From positions 1 through 64,000 of the forward strand of contig JAJAGP010000550.1 in NCBI GenBank assembly GCA_025084515.1: a DNA stretch of 64,000 bases, read 5' to 3'. Below, one piece after another: positions 1 to 12,248 of this stretch (the first letter of the stretch is position 1; every line of letters begins with the position of its first letter). Source of the DNA: Ancistrus triradiatus (lineage: Eukaryota > Chordata > Actinopteri > Siluriformes > Loricariidae). The notes below the pieces were generated by a model that was not told the origin of the DNA, ran no database searches, and saw only the letters and a program-made list of their open reading frames with translations. Made by a program: the position numbers and the translations under genes.

Positions 1-18
1 TTGACTTGACTTGACTTG
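1..18. repeat. Tail of an L2-like or similar retroelement, (TTGAC)n
   Basis: The pentamer repeat at the left edge is the same as the tail ending at about 35288. The body lies outside the window. Confidence 0.5.
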
Positions 19-512
19 ATTTCCTCCATTTGTACACAATCTGTCTGACTGTGGATTGGTGGAGTCCAAACTCTTTAGAGATGGTTTTGTAACCTTTTCC
101 AGCCTGATGAGCATCAACAACTCTTTTCCTGAGGTCCTCAGAAATCTCCTTTGTTCGTGCCATGATACACTTCCACAAACACGTGTTGTGAAGAGCAGAC
201 ATTGATAGATCCCTGTTCTTTAAATAAAACAGGGTGCCCACTCACACCTGATTGTCATCCCATTGATTGAAAACACCTGACTCTAATTTCACCTTCAAAT
301 GAACTGCTAAGCCTAGAGGTTCACATACTTTTGCCACTCACCAATATATAATACTGGATCATTTTCCTCAATAAATAAATGACCAAGTATAATATTTTTG
401 TCTCATTTATCTACTTTTAGGACTTGTGTGAAAGTCTGATGATGTTTTAGGTCATATTGTTGCAGAAATATAGAAAATTCTAAAGGGTTCACAAACTTTT
501 AAGCACCACTGT
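19..512 (-). mobile_element. Tc1-like element, family A, 5' end
   Basis: The minus strand has the TIR CAGTGGTGCTTAAAAGTTTG at 512, then the transposase start at 161..163 ([36 protein letters not shown]). It is cut off near position 19, where a retroelement tail abuts. Confidence 0.85.
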
Positions 513-535
513 AAGATACCATATTTTACTTATTA

Positions 536-1313
536 CAGTTGTACCTTGGTTCTTGACCAACTCAGAACTTGTTAACTGTGATTGTTGGCGCATTTTGACT
601 ACAAACATTTGTCTCAGTTCTCATAGGTTGGTCGGTACTCGATGCACTTGTTTAAACTTGTATGAGTCGAGCCGCGCGACTCATTTCAGTCGAACCACGA
701 TTCATGATCCACGATACTGTACACAGTGATTCACATTCACAATATCCCTTGCTCACTGAAGATATTAAGTTTTTCTTTATTTTCACATCTACAGTACTGT
801 ATTCTTAGTGTAAATAAGTCTCCATGGGTCATAAGAAGGTTAGTTATAAGAGCCAACCAAAAGGAAACTGAAAGGCAACACAGGCTGCAGCTACCTGAGC
901 AGCTATATTAGCAACCTGAGTTCACCCATAGAGAAAGTGCTTTGCTTTTACTTTCCACTTTCAATCCATTACTCACTAAATTACATGAGATTTTTCAACT
1001 TTATTATAAAAATAAGCTCTGTGTTATTCGTTACTTATCATAGACTCTATGATACAGTATAGATCACTCTTTCAAACACTCGTTAAACTCAGTTCATGAT
1101 ACACTTGGAACATATCTCCATCTTAAACCAGGGAGCTCCTGTACGGCACAACTCCATTAATGCATATAATGCCTTACACAGTGTGGATTTTCTTGGGGTC
1201 TGGAACGGATTAATTCAATTTACATTATTCCTATTGGGAAAAAGTTACTCTTCATTTTCAGTTCACGACAAGCCTTATGGAATGAATTAATGACCAGAAC
1301 CGAGGTACCACTG
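536..1313 (+). mobile_element. Tigger-like TIR element, family E, copy 1
   Basis: TIRs CAGTTGTACCTTGGTTCTTG and, reversed, CAGTGGTACCTCGGTTCTGG, flanked by TA. Inside is ATGGGTCATAAGAAGGTTAG, the family's transposase start, but no transposase body. Confidence 0.8.
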
Positions 1314-1429
1314 TAATTATAATAGATTCCCATGTTAATTGCTTACATATGTACATCACTGTATTTTCAATAATTATTTATAATTATTTATATATTTATA
1401 ATAATTATCTCTGACACAACTACATGTCA

Positions 1430-1562
1430 TCTGCAGGCAAATTCTTGTATTATACTTAGCGACTTACAACTGATACAGTCTTACAATCCAAGCAATTGTG
1501 GGTTAAGTGTTTTGCTCCAAAACCCAACTGGACCTTCTGGTCCAGAGTGCAGTATCTTAATC
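1430..1562 (+). repeat. Dispersed fish repeat, family J (partial)
   Basis: It carries the family core GCGACTTACAA, GCAATTGTGGGTTAAG and GACCTTCTGGTCCAGAG, as in the better copies at 2787..2950 and 36826..37008. Confidence 0.65.
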
Positions 1563-2047
1563 CCAAAGGCACCACGTCCCTTTATAGTTACATCATGGCT
1601 CAAAAACACACCCGAAGTAACACTAGCAGCAAAAAATGATGAAGAAGTATCAATCTTCACTTAAAAGACAAGGTAATAATATTGCATGAAGGAGAAAACA
1701 CTACCACACGTGCCCCCAGGATTCACGGGAAGTCTTTCAAGTTTTATAAAACACACAAAGACAGGAATTACTGCACAGCTGTACTAAATGCTTCCATATT
1801 GTGTTGTAATATTATTGTTCAAAATAAAGCACTGTGTGCAAAATACCTAAACTACAGAACCAAGTTAAGCTTTCCCCGTGGTGGAGTAGTCTAAAAAGAT
1901 GATGTGGCTATTAGAGGTGGGGCAAATCGATTCTTAGATGCATCGCAAGGTAGATCTTCCTATTACAATTTATTATAATTCATAAGACCTTGGGCATTAA
2001 AAGCGAACAGATACTATCCTACAGCGGTGCCTGAAAGTTTGCCATAC

Positions 2048-2245
2048 AAGACACTAAAAGCAAAGGTTCACATACTTTTGTCATTCACAGACATGTAGTA
2101 CTGGATCATTTCAGTCAATAAATAAATGACTGACTAACATTTGTGTCTTTATCTACTTTCAGGAAATGCATGAAATCTGATGATGTTTTAGGTTTTTCAT
2201 GCAGAAATATAGATGACGACGAAGAGTTCACAAACTTAAGCACAT
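2048..2245 (+). mobile_element. Tc1-like family A, 3' end fragment
   Basis: It matches the family-A end: AAAGGTTCACATACTTTTG, then CAATAAATAAATGACTGAC, then TGATGATGTTTTAGG. The transposase body is missing. Confidence 0.75.
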
Positions 2246-2640
2246 GCATATATTCCTGGTCTAAATCCTGGTCTAAATCACATTTAGACAGAAGTCATAC
2301 CATGGAACAATAAGACAGTCCAGGAGATTGCATTCAGTTCATGTTTATTAAACACCAATGCACTATTCTGATTTAAATCAGATAGGGTTTGTTTTCATTT
2401 CCATGTAGGAGCCAGGAATGGAATAATGAAATGCTTGGTCTAAGACTATGGACAACCAATCTATATTGCTTTCTCTGTTTTTCAGAGAAAAACAAAGGCA
2501 AAGCACTTCCTTTACACTTACAGACAATCTGAAATCACCAGTCTCCACAACAATACAAACAGTCTTCGATTCACGATGGGCATAGGTTCCGACAAATCCA
2601 TTGTAAGTTGAATTTATCACAAACTGAGCAGTTTAATATA

Positions 2641-3635
2641 CAGTGGTACCTCGGTTCTCGTCATTAATTCGTTCTAGAAGCCTTGCTGAGAACAAAAAAC
2701 GATGAGTATCGAGCAAATTGTTCCCATAAGGAATAATGTAAATTGAATGAATCAATTCCAGACTCCCAGAAATTTCACACTGTATAACATTTACATTTAC
2801 AGCATTTAGCAGACGCCCTTATCCAGAGCGACTTACAATCCAAACAACTGTGGGTTAAGGGCCTTGCTCAAGGACCCAACAGTGGCAGCTGGTCAGAGGT
2901 GGGATTTGAACCCTGGACCTTCTGGACCAGAGTCTAGTACCTTAACCGCTATATATAAGGCATTATATGCATTAACTGAGCTGTATAGTACAGGTGCTCC
3001 CTGATTTATGATGGGGATATATTCTGACAAATCCATCATAAGCTAAATGTTTCATGACTGATGACTTTAACGAGTGTTTGGTAGAGCGGTCTACCACACA
3101 AGTGGCATAAAGTTACTGTATCATAGTGGAGCCTATGATAAGTAATGAAAAGTAAGTTATTGTTTAAAATGCTTGCATTTACCTACAGTTGGCCAAAATC
3201 ATTAACATAAAGCTCTTAATAATTTTTTGAAAAATCTCATGTAATTTAGTGAGTACTAGATTAAGTAAAAGCAAAACACTCTATTGGTGACCCCTGTGTT
3301 CAGGAGGATTGGTTTCCTTTCAGTTGGCTGTCATTACTAACCTTTTTAGGACCCATGGAGACTTATTTGAGCTAAGAGTAACAGTACTTTAGATGTAAAA
3401 ATAAAGAAAAACACGATAAAAATAGCAGAGATTTTCACTAAGCAAGGACTGTGGTGAAACTGAATCACAGGTACTGAATCGCGAATCATGAATCGTGAGC
3501 TCGACTCATACAAGTTTAAGCAAGTGCGCAAAATACCGAGCAAACGACGAGAACCGAGGCACATATTTCTAGTCAAAATATGTCGAGAATCGAATTCAAC
3601 AAGTTCCAAAGTGGTCGAGAACCGAGGTACCACTG
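2641..3635 (-). mobile_element. Tigger-like TIR element, family E, copy 2
   Basis: Nearly perfect TIRs (CAGTGGTACCTCGGTTCTCG at both ends) are flanked by TA. The minus strand holds the start ATGGGTCCTAAAAAGG at about 3356. It also contains the subterminal motif CAGGTGCTCCCTGATTTATG. A family-J repeat is inserted at 2787..2950. Confidence 0.85.
2787..2950 (+). repeat. Family J repeat inserted in family E copy 2
   Basis: The core GCAGACGCCCTTATCCAGAG to TACCTTAACCGCTA is complete. The sequence TATA appears at both sides and the host resumes with AAGGCATTATATGC, so it is a nested insertion. Confidence 0.8.
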
Positions 3636-3639
3636 TATG

Positions 3640-4457
3640 CTGTATACTGTACATTAGAGGCTATCAGTGTGATCAGCTGTGACCGGTGATCTGGCGATGA
3701 GTCTCATTTTCCCAATTCTGTTCCGCTCACATTTAGCCTACACTTGTGCACGTGACGCCGACACCAGTACAAGCACAGCCAAACACCAACAGCACAGTGC
3801 TTTGACCATTGTTAATTTAGAATTCAGTTATTGCGAGTAAGGAGCTTTAAACTTAAACAGTTAATGCTCAGCCGCTCACGTGTCTGTTTTATGTGTGTAT
3901 GCCTTTTTATTAGTTAATAAAAGCTTACAGTGTGTATTTTAATTGTGTTGTACCGTTTATGCCCAGAATTAGCGCAAGAGTGATTTTAGCGAGTTTTAAG
4001 TGCATTCAGTGGCTTAGTGTAGTGACATATGACTGAAAGTCTTGGTGTATGCATAAAAGTGCGACCTACATGGAGTGAGTTGCAATTCACTGTCTTTGAT
4101 TGTACTTGTACTCGTGCAGTAACTGGTAAAAGGCTCTTATCAAGGCTGTAATAGAGTACAATTTGAGCAAGTTTGCAGTGTTTGAGATCCGTATGGTCAA
4201 CACCACAGAGCTGAAGCTAGAGAGAAAATAGAGCAAGCCAACGGCTCCCGCTATCTTTCTTTAGCAATTGTTTCTGTATGCTGTCATTTATAATTCTTAA
4301 ATAGAAAGAAAATCGGAGTCGCCAAAATTGGAATCCAGTCATGTATCTAAAAAAATCTGAAATCGGCCAAGAAAATTGCAAGCAGTGCATCATAGTGGAT
4401 CCTACATTAAACATGTTTTATGTATGTGTGTATATATACACGTTATATATGTATGTA
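3640..4457. other. No gene seen
   Basis: Unique-looking AT-rich sequence with no splice-framed open reading and no repeat family that I recognise. Confidence 0.5.
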
Positions 4458-6066
4458 CAGTGGGGCAAAAAAGTATTTAGTCAGCCACTGATTGTGCAAG
4501 TTCTCCTACTTAGAAACACGAGAGAGGTCTGTAATTTTCATCATAGCTACACTTCAACTATGAGAGACGAAATGAGGAAAAAAATACAGGAAAATCACAA
4601 TTGTAGGACTTTTAAGAATTAATTGTAAATTCATGGTGGAAAAAAGTATTTGGTCACCAACAAAACAAGCAAGATTTCGGCTTCACAGACCTGTAAATTC
4701 TTCTTTAGGAAGCTCTTCTGTCCTCCACTTGTACCTGTTATTAATGTGGCACCTGTTGACCTCGTTATCTGTAAAAGGACCACCTGTCCACAGCCTCACA
4801 GGGCAGACCTCCCAAAACTCAACCATGGCCCAAGACCCAAAGAGCTGTCGAAGCGACACTGGAAGAAAAATTGTCGGACCTGCAGCAGGGTGGGAAGAGT
4901 GAACTACAACAGGCAAGAAGGTGGGGTTGAATTAAATCAAACGGATGGGGAGAGCAGTTGTAAGAAAACGGAAAGGGGACTACAAGACCATTGAAATCCC
5001 CCCAATCTGGCTCCACGCAAGTTCTCACATAACCGTGGGGTTCAAAAAGGATCCATGAGGAACAGTGAGCAAAAATCCCAGGAACTACACCAGAGGGACC
5101 TGATAAATGACCTGCAGAGAGCTGGGGACCAAAGTAACAAAGGCTACCATCCACCACTTAAAACGAGAGGGACGCAGAATCCTGCAGTGCAGGCGTGTCC
5201 CCGGCTTAAGCCAGTACATGTCCAGGTCTGTTTGAAGTTTGCCGAGGAGCATTATGGATGATCCAAAAAGAGGATTGGGAGAATATCATGTGGTTCAGAT
5301 GAAAACAAAATAGAATTTTTGGTTTTTTAAAAACCCAACTCACCGTGTTTGGAGGAAGAAGAATGCTGAGTTGCATCCAAGAACACCATCTACTGGAAGC
5401 ATGGGGGTGGAACATAATGATGGGGCGTTTTTCTGCGAGGGGACAGGACGACTGATCCGTATAAGGGAAAGAATGAACACGGGGCCATGTATCGTGAGAT
5501 TTTAAGCCAAAAACCTCCTCCATCAGTGGAAGAATTGAAGATAGAACGTGGCTGGGTCTTCCAGCATGACAATGATCCCAAACACACCGCTCAGGCAACG
5601 AAGGAGTGGCTCCATAAAAAGCATTTTAATGTCCTGTAGTGGCCTAGCCAGTCTCCAGACCTCAACCCCATAGAAAATGTGTGGAGGGAGTTGAAAGTCC
5701 GTGTTGCCCAGCGACAGCCCCAAAACATCACTGCTCTAGAGGAGATCTGCATGGAGGAATGGGCCAAAATTCCAGCTACAGTGTGTGCAAACCTGGTGAA
5801 GACTTACAGGAAATGTTTGACCTCTGTCATTGCCAACCAAAGTTATGTTACAAAGTACTTTTGTTATTGACCAAATACTTATTTTCCACCATGATTTACA
5901 ATTGAATTCTTTAAAAATCCTACAATGTGATTTCCTGGATTTTTTTTTCTCATTTTGTCTCTCATAGTTGAAGTGTACCTATGATGAAAATTACAGACCT
6001 CTCTCATCTTTCTAAGTAGGAGAACTTGCACAATCAGTGGCTGACTAAATACTTTTTTGACAAAAT
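4458..6066 (+). mobile_element. Tc1-like element, family B, copy 1 (near full length, decayed)
   Basis: The TIR starts CAGTGGGGCAAAAAAGTATT; the right end is worn. The transposase remnant runs from ATGGCCCAAGACCCAAAGAG (about 4825) to [20 protein letters not shown] and [12 protein letters not shown] at about 5860. Traces of the DDE core remain ([19 protein letters not shown]). It is full of single-base indels and not functional. Confidence 0.9.
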
Positions 6067-6289
6067 ATTGTTGTTGTTTTTTTTGGAAGGAAGGAAGAAA
6101 AAACACATTTTAAATTGGGTATAAACTACAAATCTCCACTCCTGTAGATGTCGCAGTATTTTGACTCAATTTGCCCGCCGCATTATCAATGTGAGGTGAC
6201 GTATTAAGACGACTCGGATCGTACAACATAACTTGTATTTCAGCTGTTTTTATATTTTCAGTGAACTATGTAGAATATCACAATATGTA

Positions 6290-6650
6290 TCGAATCGCAA
6301 TGTATCGTAACCCACGAAAAACGTTGCCTGGACTGATGAGTGTCGATTTCTGCTGTGACATTCGGATGGTATGGTCAGAATCTGGTCTAAACAACATGAA
6401 AGCATGGCTCCATCCTGCCCTCACACCAATGGTGTGGGGGACTTTCTTGGCACACTTTGAGCCCTTTAATACCAATAGAGCTTTGTTTAAACATAGTCTA
6501 AATGAGTATTGTTGCTGACCATGTGCATCCCTTTACGACTACTGTGTACCATCTTCCAGCAGGGTAACGCACCACGTCACAAAGCTCAAATCCTCTCTAA
6601 CTAGTTTCTCGAACAAGATAATGAGTTCACTGTACTCAGATCGGTTATCA
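6290..6650 (+). mobile_element. Tc1-like family H, internal fragment
   Basis: Transposase middle: WSESGLNNMKAWLHPALTPM, GTFLAHFEPFNTNRALF and VLLTMCIPLRL-type frames that match the copy at 59860..60430. No TIR is left. Confidence 0.7.
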
Positions 6651-7618
6651 ACTCGTAAAAACACCAGAATTGTTGTTTGCCAGTCCGATCGCAACATGAA
6701 CGGCATGAAAACTGTCCAATCAGTATGTGGGCTCATTTATTTGCTTTTTTTTTTACGTATTTTGGTTCCATATTAAGAATGCCAGAGTGAACGCTAAGCG
6801 AACTCTCAACGAGTCATTTTCTGCTTTGGTCCAGAACCAGTGAACCAAACTACAAGTACAGACCGTCTTCTCATTTAAGATTTTACCTGAATCAAGATCT
6901 TAGTTTGTTTTCTGACAGCTTCCTATTTACTTGCAAGATATCCTTACCCCTTTCTGTTCTGATTTACTACATGGTTTTCTACAACGAGGGGTGCACAGGA
7001 AGCTGCAGGGGATGTGATGTGATGAGAAGAGAAGGACAAATTGTAGCTGAGTGAGTTTCACAGAGTACAGAGCAGACAGGCTGTCACAAAAACGAGGGCA
7101 TACCACGTAAAAACACTGTGACAGCCGAGTAGAAATATACAATCCAACTGATTCTGGCACTGTTGCGCTGAAGCGTCTGACAGTTCCGCTTACATATTTG
7201 CTTCAACCATATTTGGTTCAAGAAATTTCAAATAAAATGTGATCCTATCAAGCAAGTGTAGAATTCTGTATAAAATGCCTGCATAAGGTGGAAAAACAAA
7301 TATTAAACAGTGCAAATGATGCTTTTTTGGAGCCACACACTCCGCAGGTCTGAAGTCCAACATATTATTCTTATTGTGACAGCCAAGCCTTTAATTGACT
7401 GTTTTCTGCTAGAGGGTTTGGCTAGTTCAGCCACATATATCACCAACAGGTGCATAAGATTAAGCGTACAACCATGCAATCTGCATAGACAAACATTGGC
7501 AGTAGAACCGGACATGATGAAAAGCTCAGTCTTAGTCAATGTGGCACTGTCACAGGATGCCACCTTTCCATTCAACTGATCAAATTTCTTCACCCTATTT
7601 AGTGAAATGCTGCTCACA
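6650..7618. other. No gene seen
   Basis: Mixed unique sequence with short open frames on both strands (longest about 100 codons) and no recognisable domain or splice context. Confidence 0.5.
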
Positions 7619-7745
7619 TAGTCTTTTTATGCCACTGTAATGTAAATATAAAGGGTATTTTCACAAGAAAACTGCATGCAAACGATGCGTAAATGCGTCA
7701 CAGATACAGCTGAAAGCACGAGTGGAACGCTACCATATACACAGC
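7619..7745 (+). repeat. Unnamed dispersed repeat, family S
   Basis: About 125 bp is closely repeated at 12249..12378, for example GGGTATTTTCACAAGA, TGCATGCAAAC and CACGAGTGGAACGCTACCAT. Confidence 0.75.
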
Positions 7746-7786
7746 ATCCGAAGCCTAAACTGTTACACATATCACTCCCTCGGAAC

Positions 7787-8210
7787 GCGTCAAATTCGGT
7801 TCTCGACCCATTTTGACTAGAAATATGTGTCTTGGTTCTTGTCGTTTGCTCGGTACTCTGATTTCATCGACGCTCGGCTCACGATTCATGATTCCCAATT
7901 CAGTACCAGTGATCCAGTTTCATCATACCCCTTGCTTAGTGAAGATCTCTACTATTTTTATCATGTTTTTCTTTATTTTCACATCTAAAGTACTGTTACT
8001 ATTAGCTCAAATAAGTCTCCATGGGTCCTAAAAAGGTTAGTCATGACAGCCAACCGAAAGGAAACCAATCCTCCAGAACACAGGCTGCAGTTAGCTTAGG
8101 CGCTATGCTCGTGCCCTGAGTTCGTCAATAGAGTAAGTGTTTTGATTTTACTTTCAATCTAGTACTCACTAATTTACATTAGATGTTTCAACACTTTATT
8201 ATAAAATAAG
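7787..8210 (+). mobile_element. Tigger-like family E, truncated copy
   Basis: It begins inside the left end (TTCGGTTCTCGACCCATTTT) and keeps the start ATGGGTCCTAAAAAGGTTAG at 8021, then CCAACCGAAAGGAAACC. There is no TIR on either side. Confidence 0.7.
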
Positions 8211-8273
8211 GCAACATAGACTGTAACATAGTTCCTACGTATGCACATAAATCAATATTCAGGAAAAAACATA

Positions 8274-9189
8274 CAGTGATACCTCGGTTCTCGACCACCT
8301 CGGAACTCATCGAATTCGGTTCTCGAAGCATTTTGACTACAAAATTTGTCTCAGTTCTCATCAGTTGCTCAGTACTCAGTGCACTTCCTTAAAGTTGTAT
8401 GAATAAGGACGCGCTATCAGCCGAAATTCGATTCACGATTCAAGACTGAATATTCGGTACACAGGGATTCGGAGATTCAGAGTCACAATAGCTCTCGCTC
8501 AGAGAAGAATGGCGCTGTGTTTATCATGTTTTTCTTTATTTTTACATCTACAGTACTGTTTTCTTAGTGCATAAAAGCTTCCATGGGTTCTAAAAAAGGT
8601 TAATTCATAAGAGCCAACCAAAAGGAAACCGAAAGCAAAACAGGAATTGAATAACAGGCTGCAGTTAGTTAACCAATTATTGCAGTCAGTTAATAAGTGT
8701 TTTGCACTTTCAATTCATTACTCACTAAATTCCGTGACAGTTTTCAACCCTTTATTATAAAACAAGCTTTGTGTTAATGATTTTGGCCAACTGTAGATTA
8801 AACATTAACTTACTTCTCATGAGGTTGAATCTCCATCTACAGGCACCATAATGTAAGTGAAGTCAATTAAGTTGGACCAGAAAATGTGAATAAGAAGCCA
8901 CCTTCAGCCGCGTCTCTGCTATGTTATACCAAACACTCATTAAACTCGTGATATATTTAACTTATGAAGGATTTGTTGGAACATATCCCCATCTTAAATC
9001 AGGGAGCACCTGTACAATACAACTCCTTTAATGCATATAATGCTTATACAGTGTGGATTTTCTGGGGGTCTGAAATGGATTCATTCAATTTACATTATTC
9101 CTTATGGGGAAAAATTTGCTCGGTACTCGTCGTTTTCGGTTCTCAACTACCTTCTGGGACAAATTAACAACAAGACCCAGGTACCACTG
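8274..9189 (+). mobile_element. Tigger-like TIR element, family E, copy 3 (complete)
   Basis: The ends CAGTGATACCTCGGTTCTCG and, reversed, CAGTGGTACCTGGGTC, plus ATGGGTTCTAAAAAAGG at about 8584. About 916 bp, with no transposase body. Confidence 0.82.
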
Positions 9190-9359
9190 TGTAGAAAAAT
9201 GTAAACAAAACACCAAAGTAAAAATTTTTTAACATATGAACGACCAATTCCAGTTGTGGCTGATTCTCATTTTCTTACTGTCGAAGAATTATAAATGACA
9301 GCATACAGAATCATTTTTGTTCAACTTTTCTTTTTGAAAAAGTAAGCTTCAGAGACTGA

Positions 9360-9445
9360 CCAGTAGGACAAGGCACAATACAGAAGCCAGCCCTAGACAG
9401 GGTGCTAGCCCATCGGAGGACACACACGCACACACACACACAAAC
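9360..9445 (+). repeat. Fish repeat tail with short (CA)n
   Basis: The phrase GACAGGGTGCTAGCCCATCG followed by CACACGCACACACACACAC is a common dispersed fish tail. Confidence 0.45.
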
Positions 9446-9976
9446 TGTAATGCAGGCTGGTGTCTAAACACGCTTTTACAAAAAGAGTGATGAATTTCAA
9501 GTACCCCAGACAAGCAAAGGACACATGATTGACTGCAAACAAGCGAGGCAAACGTGAATGGCAGTATTCCAAATAGCTTGTCTATTAGCTACACAGATCA
9601 AATTAAGCCAGGCCTCATAGCTACTAACATCGTCCTCTAAATGAAAAGAAACAGAATGAGGAACCACAGCTGTGTCACTATAAAGCAAAAAAAAGCAAAA
9701 AAACCAAACAGATCCAGAGCAACATCCAGACTCTTCATCTGCGCTCATGACATCCAGCCAAAAACTTTCCCGACTTCTACTCCTACTGACATCATAATAC
9801 GTGAGCAACCCAAACACTCTTCTAAGGTGCACAGCAGTGCATCTGGCTTACAACACACAAACACACTCACTCGCACCTGGACACTTTGAAGACGACAACT
9901 GGCCTTTGGAATATGGAAGGAAACCAGTCTTCCCATGCAGACACCTGTCCATTTTATCAGTTCCACTTAACATATA

Positions 9977-10558
9977 GCAGCACTTTGTAGTTCTACAGTT
10001 ACAGACTGTAATCCATCTGTTTCTCTACATACTTTGTTATTCCCCTTTACTCTGATTGCTAATGGTCAGCCAGCACAGATCAGGTACTATTTGGGTGGTG
10101 CTGGTATGAGTGGATCAGACACAGCAGTGCTGCTGGAGCTATAAACACCTCAGTGTCACTGCTGGACTGAAAATAATCCACCCACCAAAAATGTCCAACC
10201 ACCAGCATCCTGTGAGCACTGATGAAGGATCAGAGGATGGCTAACACAAAGAGATGAGCTACTGTCTCTGAAAGGTGGAGCAATAAGGTAGATGTGTCTA
10301 ACAGAGCGCACAGTGAGTGAACACAGTGTTTAAAAACTCCAGCATCACTGCTGCGTCTGATCCACTCGTACCAGCACAACTCACACTAACACACCACTGC
10401 CACATCATTGTCTGTGCAGTGCTGAGAATGATCCACCACCCAAATAGTACCTGATCTGTGACGGTCCTGACCATTAGAGAACAGAGTAAAGGGGACTAAC
10501 AACGTATGTTGAGAAACAGATGGACTACAGTCTGTAATTGTAGAACTACAAAGTGGTG
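9977..10558. mobile_element. Foldback element, family D (582 bp, long TIRs)
   Basis: The two halves are inverted copies. The left half (GCAGCACTTTGTAGTTCTAC, CAGATCAGGTACTATTTGGG, GAGTGGATCAGAC) mirrors the right half. TA lies at both ends. No coding sequence: a non-autonomous DNA transposon able to form a hairpin. Confidence 0.85.
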
Positions 10559-11052
10559 TAATAACGAGTCCTGTTCACATACTTTTATTTATCATGGTAT
10601 AAGCTAGCATTTTGTCCTCACAGACGGGGTTTAATGGTGAGGTCAGTTAACCACTGCAAGTCTTGACGTTTTCTTACTGAAACAACAAATTCTTGGTCCT
10701 GTTTGTACATTACCGAGCTAGCTCCGACCTCGTGCAGTTAGCCTCCAGTGGATTTGGAGCCAAGCTATATGGGTAACTGACTAAAAACATGAGTTAATTA
10801 CATTTAGTTGAGTGAAATGTACACGGGAACTCGTTCGTGACCATACGTATAGCGAGGTTTATAAATATAACCTTGACTGGCGCAGCTGAAGCGTGTTCTC
10901 CTGGAAAGGAAACCCACTCTTCGTGAGGCACGCGCAGTACACAAAAAGCGTCTCTGGTGATGCCAGAATGTTAACATTGTTACGCTTCCAATGGGAATCA
11001 ATACGAATTAGTAACGTGCCCTTGCATGACACACTGGCAGACGAGTGTCCTG

Positions 11053-11055
<3 letters not shown>

Positions 11056-11085
<30 letters not shown>

Positions 11086-11098
11086 ACACACACACACT
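11056..11098. repeat. (CA)n microsatellite
   Basis: Simple run of CA with one interruption (CAACACA). Confidence 0.95.
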
Positions 11099-11309
11099 TC
11101 TATTCATACAGTCACGCAGAGCGGGGATCCGATCCTTCTGTTGATGCGCATTACGAAGCAGTGGAGCAAAAACAACCTTAGCCTACATTCCGTAAGCTCT
11201 GCTTTACAAAGGACCTAAAACGACACAAGTAAATCGACCTTAAATCTTAACCTTAAAAAAATACAGCCTATAACAAATCATATAACACACTGACAATTCA
11301 ACACTGAAA

Positions 11310-11660
11310 TCTGTGCGGCACCGCGCGACGTGCTTCCCCCGTCACTTCCACGCTCGCGTAGTAGTGAAAACTAGCGTTTTGTCGCAGAATCTTTCACATA
11401 ACACCAAAGTTGCGCGAGTGACCACGGCCACGTCACGAAGGTGCAGCATCACTGAAGACAAGCCCGCGTTTGGAAAGGAAGGTAATTCTGGACCGTACCT
11501 TGGCTCAGGATGACTCCACACAGAATGCCCACCCAAAGCGCTGCGCTCACAACACGACTTTCGACCGAGCGTGCGATCGGCATGACGAGACGCTCCGTGG
11601 GTTCGACGACCGACAACGCGCACAAAACAGCAAAGTCCGGCGCAGCCTGTTCAGTGAGAG
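11310..11660. promoter_or_regulatory. CpG-rich block, likely promoter
   Basis: CG dinucleotides are unusually frequent here, with many CGCG and ACG steps, while the flanks are AT-rich and CpG-poor. This is the only such stretch in the left 24 kb, and it surrounds the signal-peptide exon on the minus strand. Confidence 0.55.
11499..11583 (-). CDS. Signal-peptide first exon of a secreted or membrane protein; possibly sez6l exon 1
   Basis: On the minus strand an ATG with G at -3 (11581..11583) opens 28 codons plus one base, then the donor CCAAG|GTACGG. The peptide MPIARSVESRVVSAALWVG then ILCGVILSQ has a short basic start, a hydrophobic core of about 14 residues and a polar end, the form of a signal peptide. 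It sits in the most CpG-rich block of the window, as a promoter exon would. In human, SEZ6L lies next to and downstream of MYO18B in the same orientation, and it begins with a short signal peptide. Here the exon lies downstream of myo18b on the same strand, with npm2 between, so sez6l is the best guess. No second exon was found in the window. It could also be a chance reading frame. Confidence 0.4.
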
Positions 11661-11699
11661 CAGCGGGACGTAATTATTCGAAGAGGCAAGACGCCTTTC

Positions 11700-12248
11700 C
11701 CAGTGATCTGGATTTTATGAATCCGTTCTGCCTCTGGCGAGTCATCTCCCTCTCCGTGTCTATTGCCTCAACTCCGCAGTGTTTTGTCTCTCTACACCTC
11801 CCCGCACCCCAACCCCTTCCCCATTCCTCCATAAATAAAAGTTACCCATGTGCTGTGTTGTCATTGTCAGATCCAAAACCTTCATCTATTAATATAAGCA
11901 CTGATCTGGTACTATGTTGAGTTATATTGCGAAGAAACGTGTATGGTAAATGTACCAGAACCTCACTCGCAAAACATTTCATTGCACAGAGTTTGTCTCC
12001 TTCTTCTCCGCTATATCATGAAATGGGGAAATATAACTGTGGGAACTGGTTTTCTAGGGCATTTCTAGGGCTGGGAATTGATGCTGATGCAGATTGACAG
12101 TCTGAATTCTGAATTGAAGTCATCGATTTAAAGTATTTAGCAGACACCCTTACCCAGAACTATAGGTATGCAGCATTAAGCGACTGCAGTACATTCTGTG
12201 CACCCGGATTTTGACCGAAATGGATGTCCAGACGTTAAGGTAGTCTTA
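11700..12248. other. No gene seen
   Basis: The left part is C-rich and low in CpG; the right part carries a worn family-J trace near 12133..12165 (TTTAGCAGACACCCTTACCC). Confidence 0.5.

Noticed and set aside
9497..9832. 111-codon open frame on the minus strand downstream of the possible sez6l exon
   Set aside because: Composition is hydrophobic and irregular, with no CUB, sushi or other domain and no acceptor in phase.
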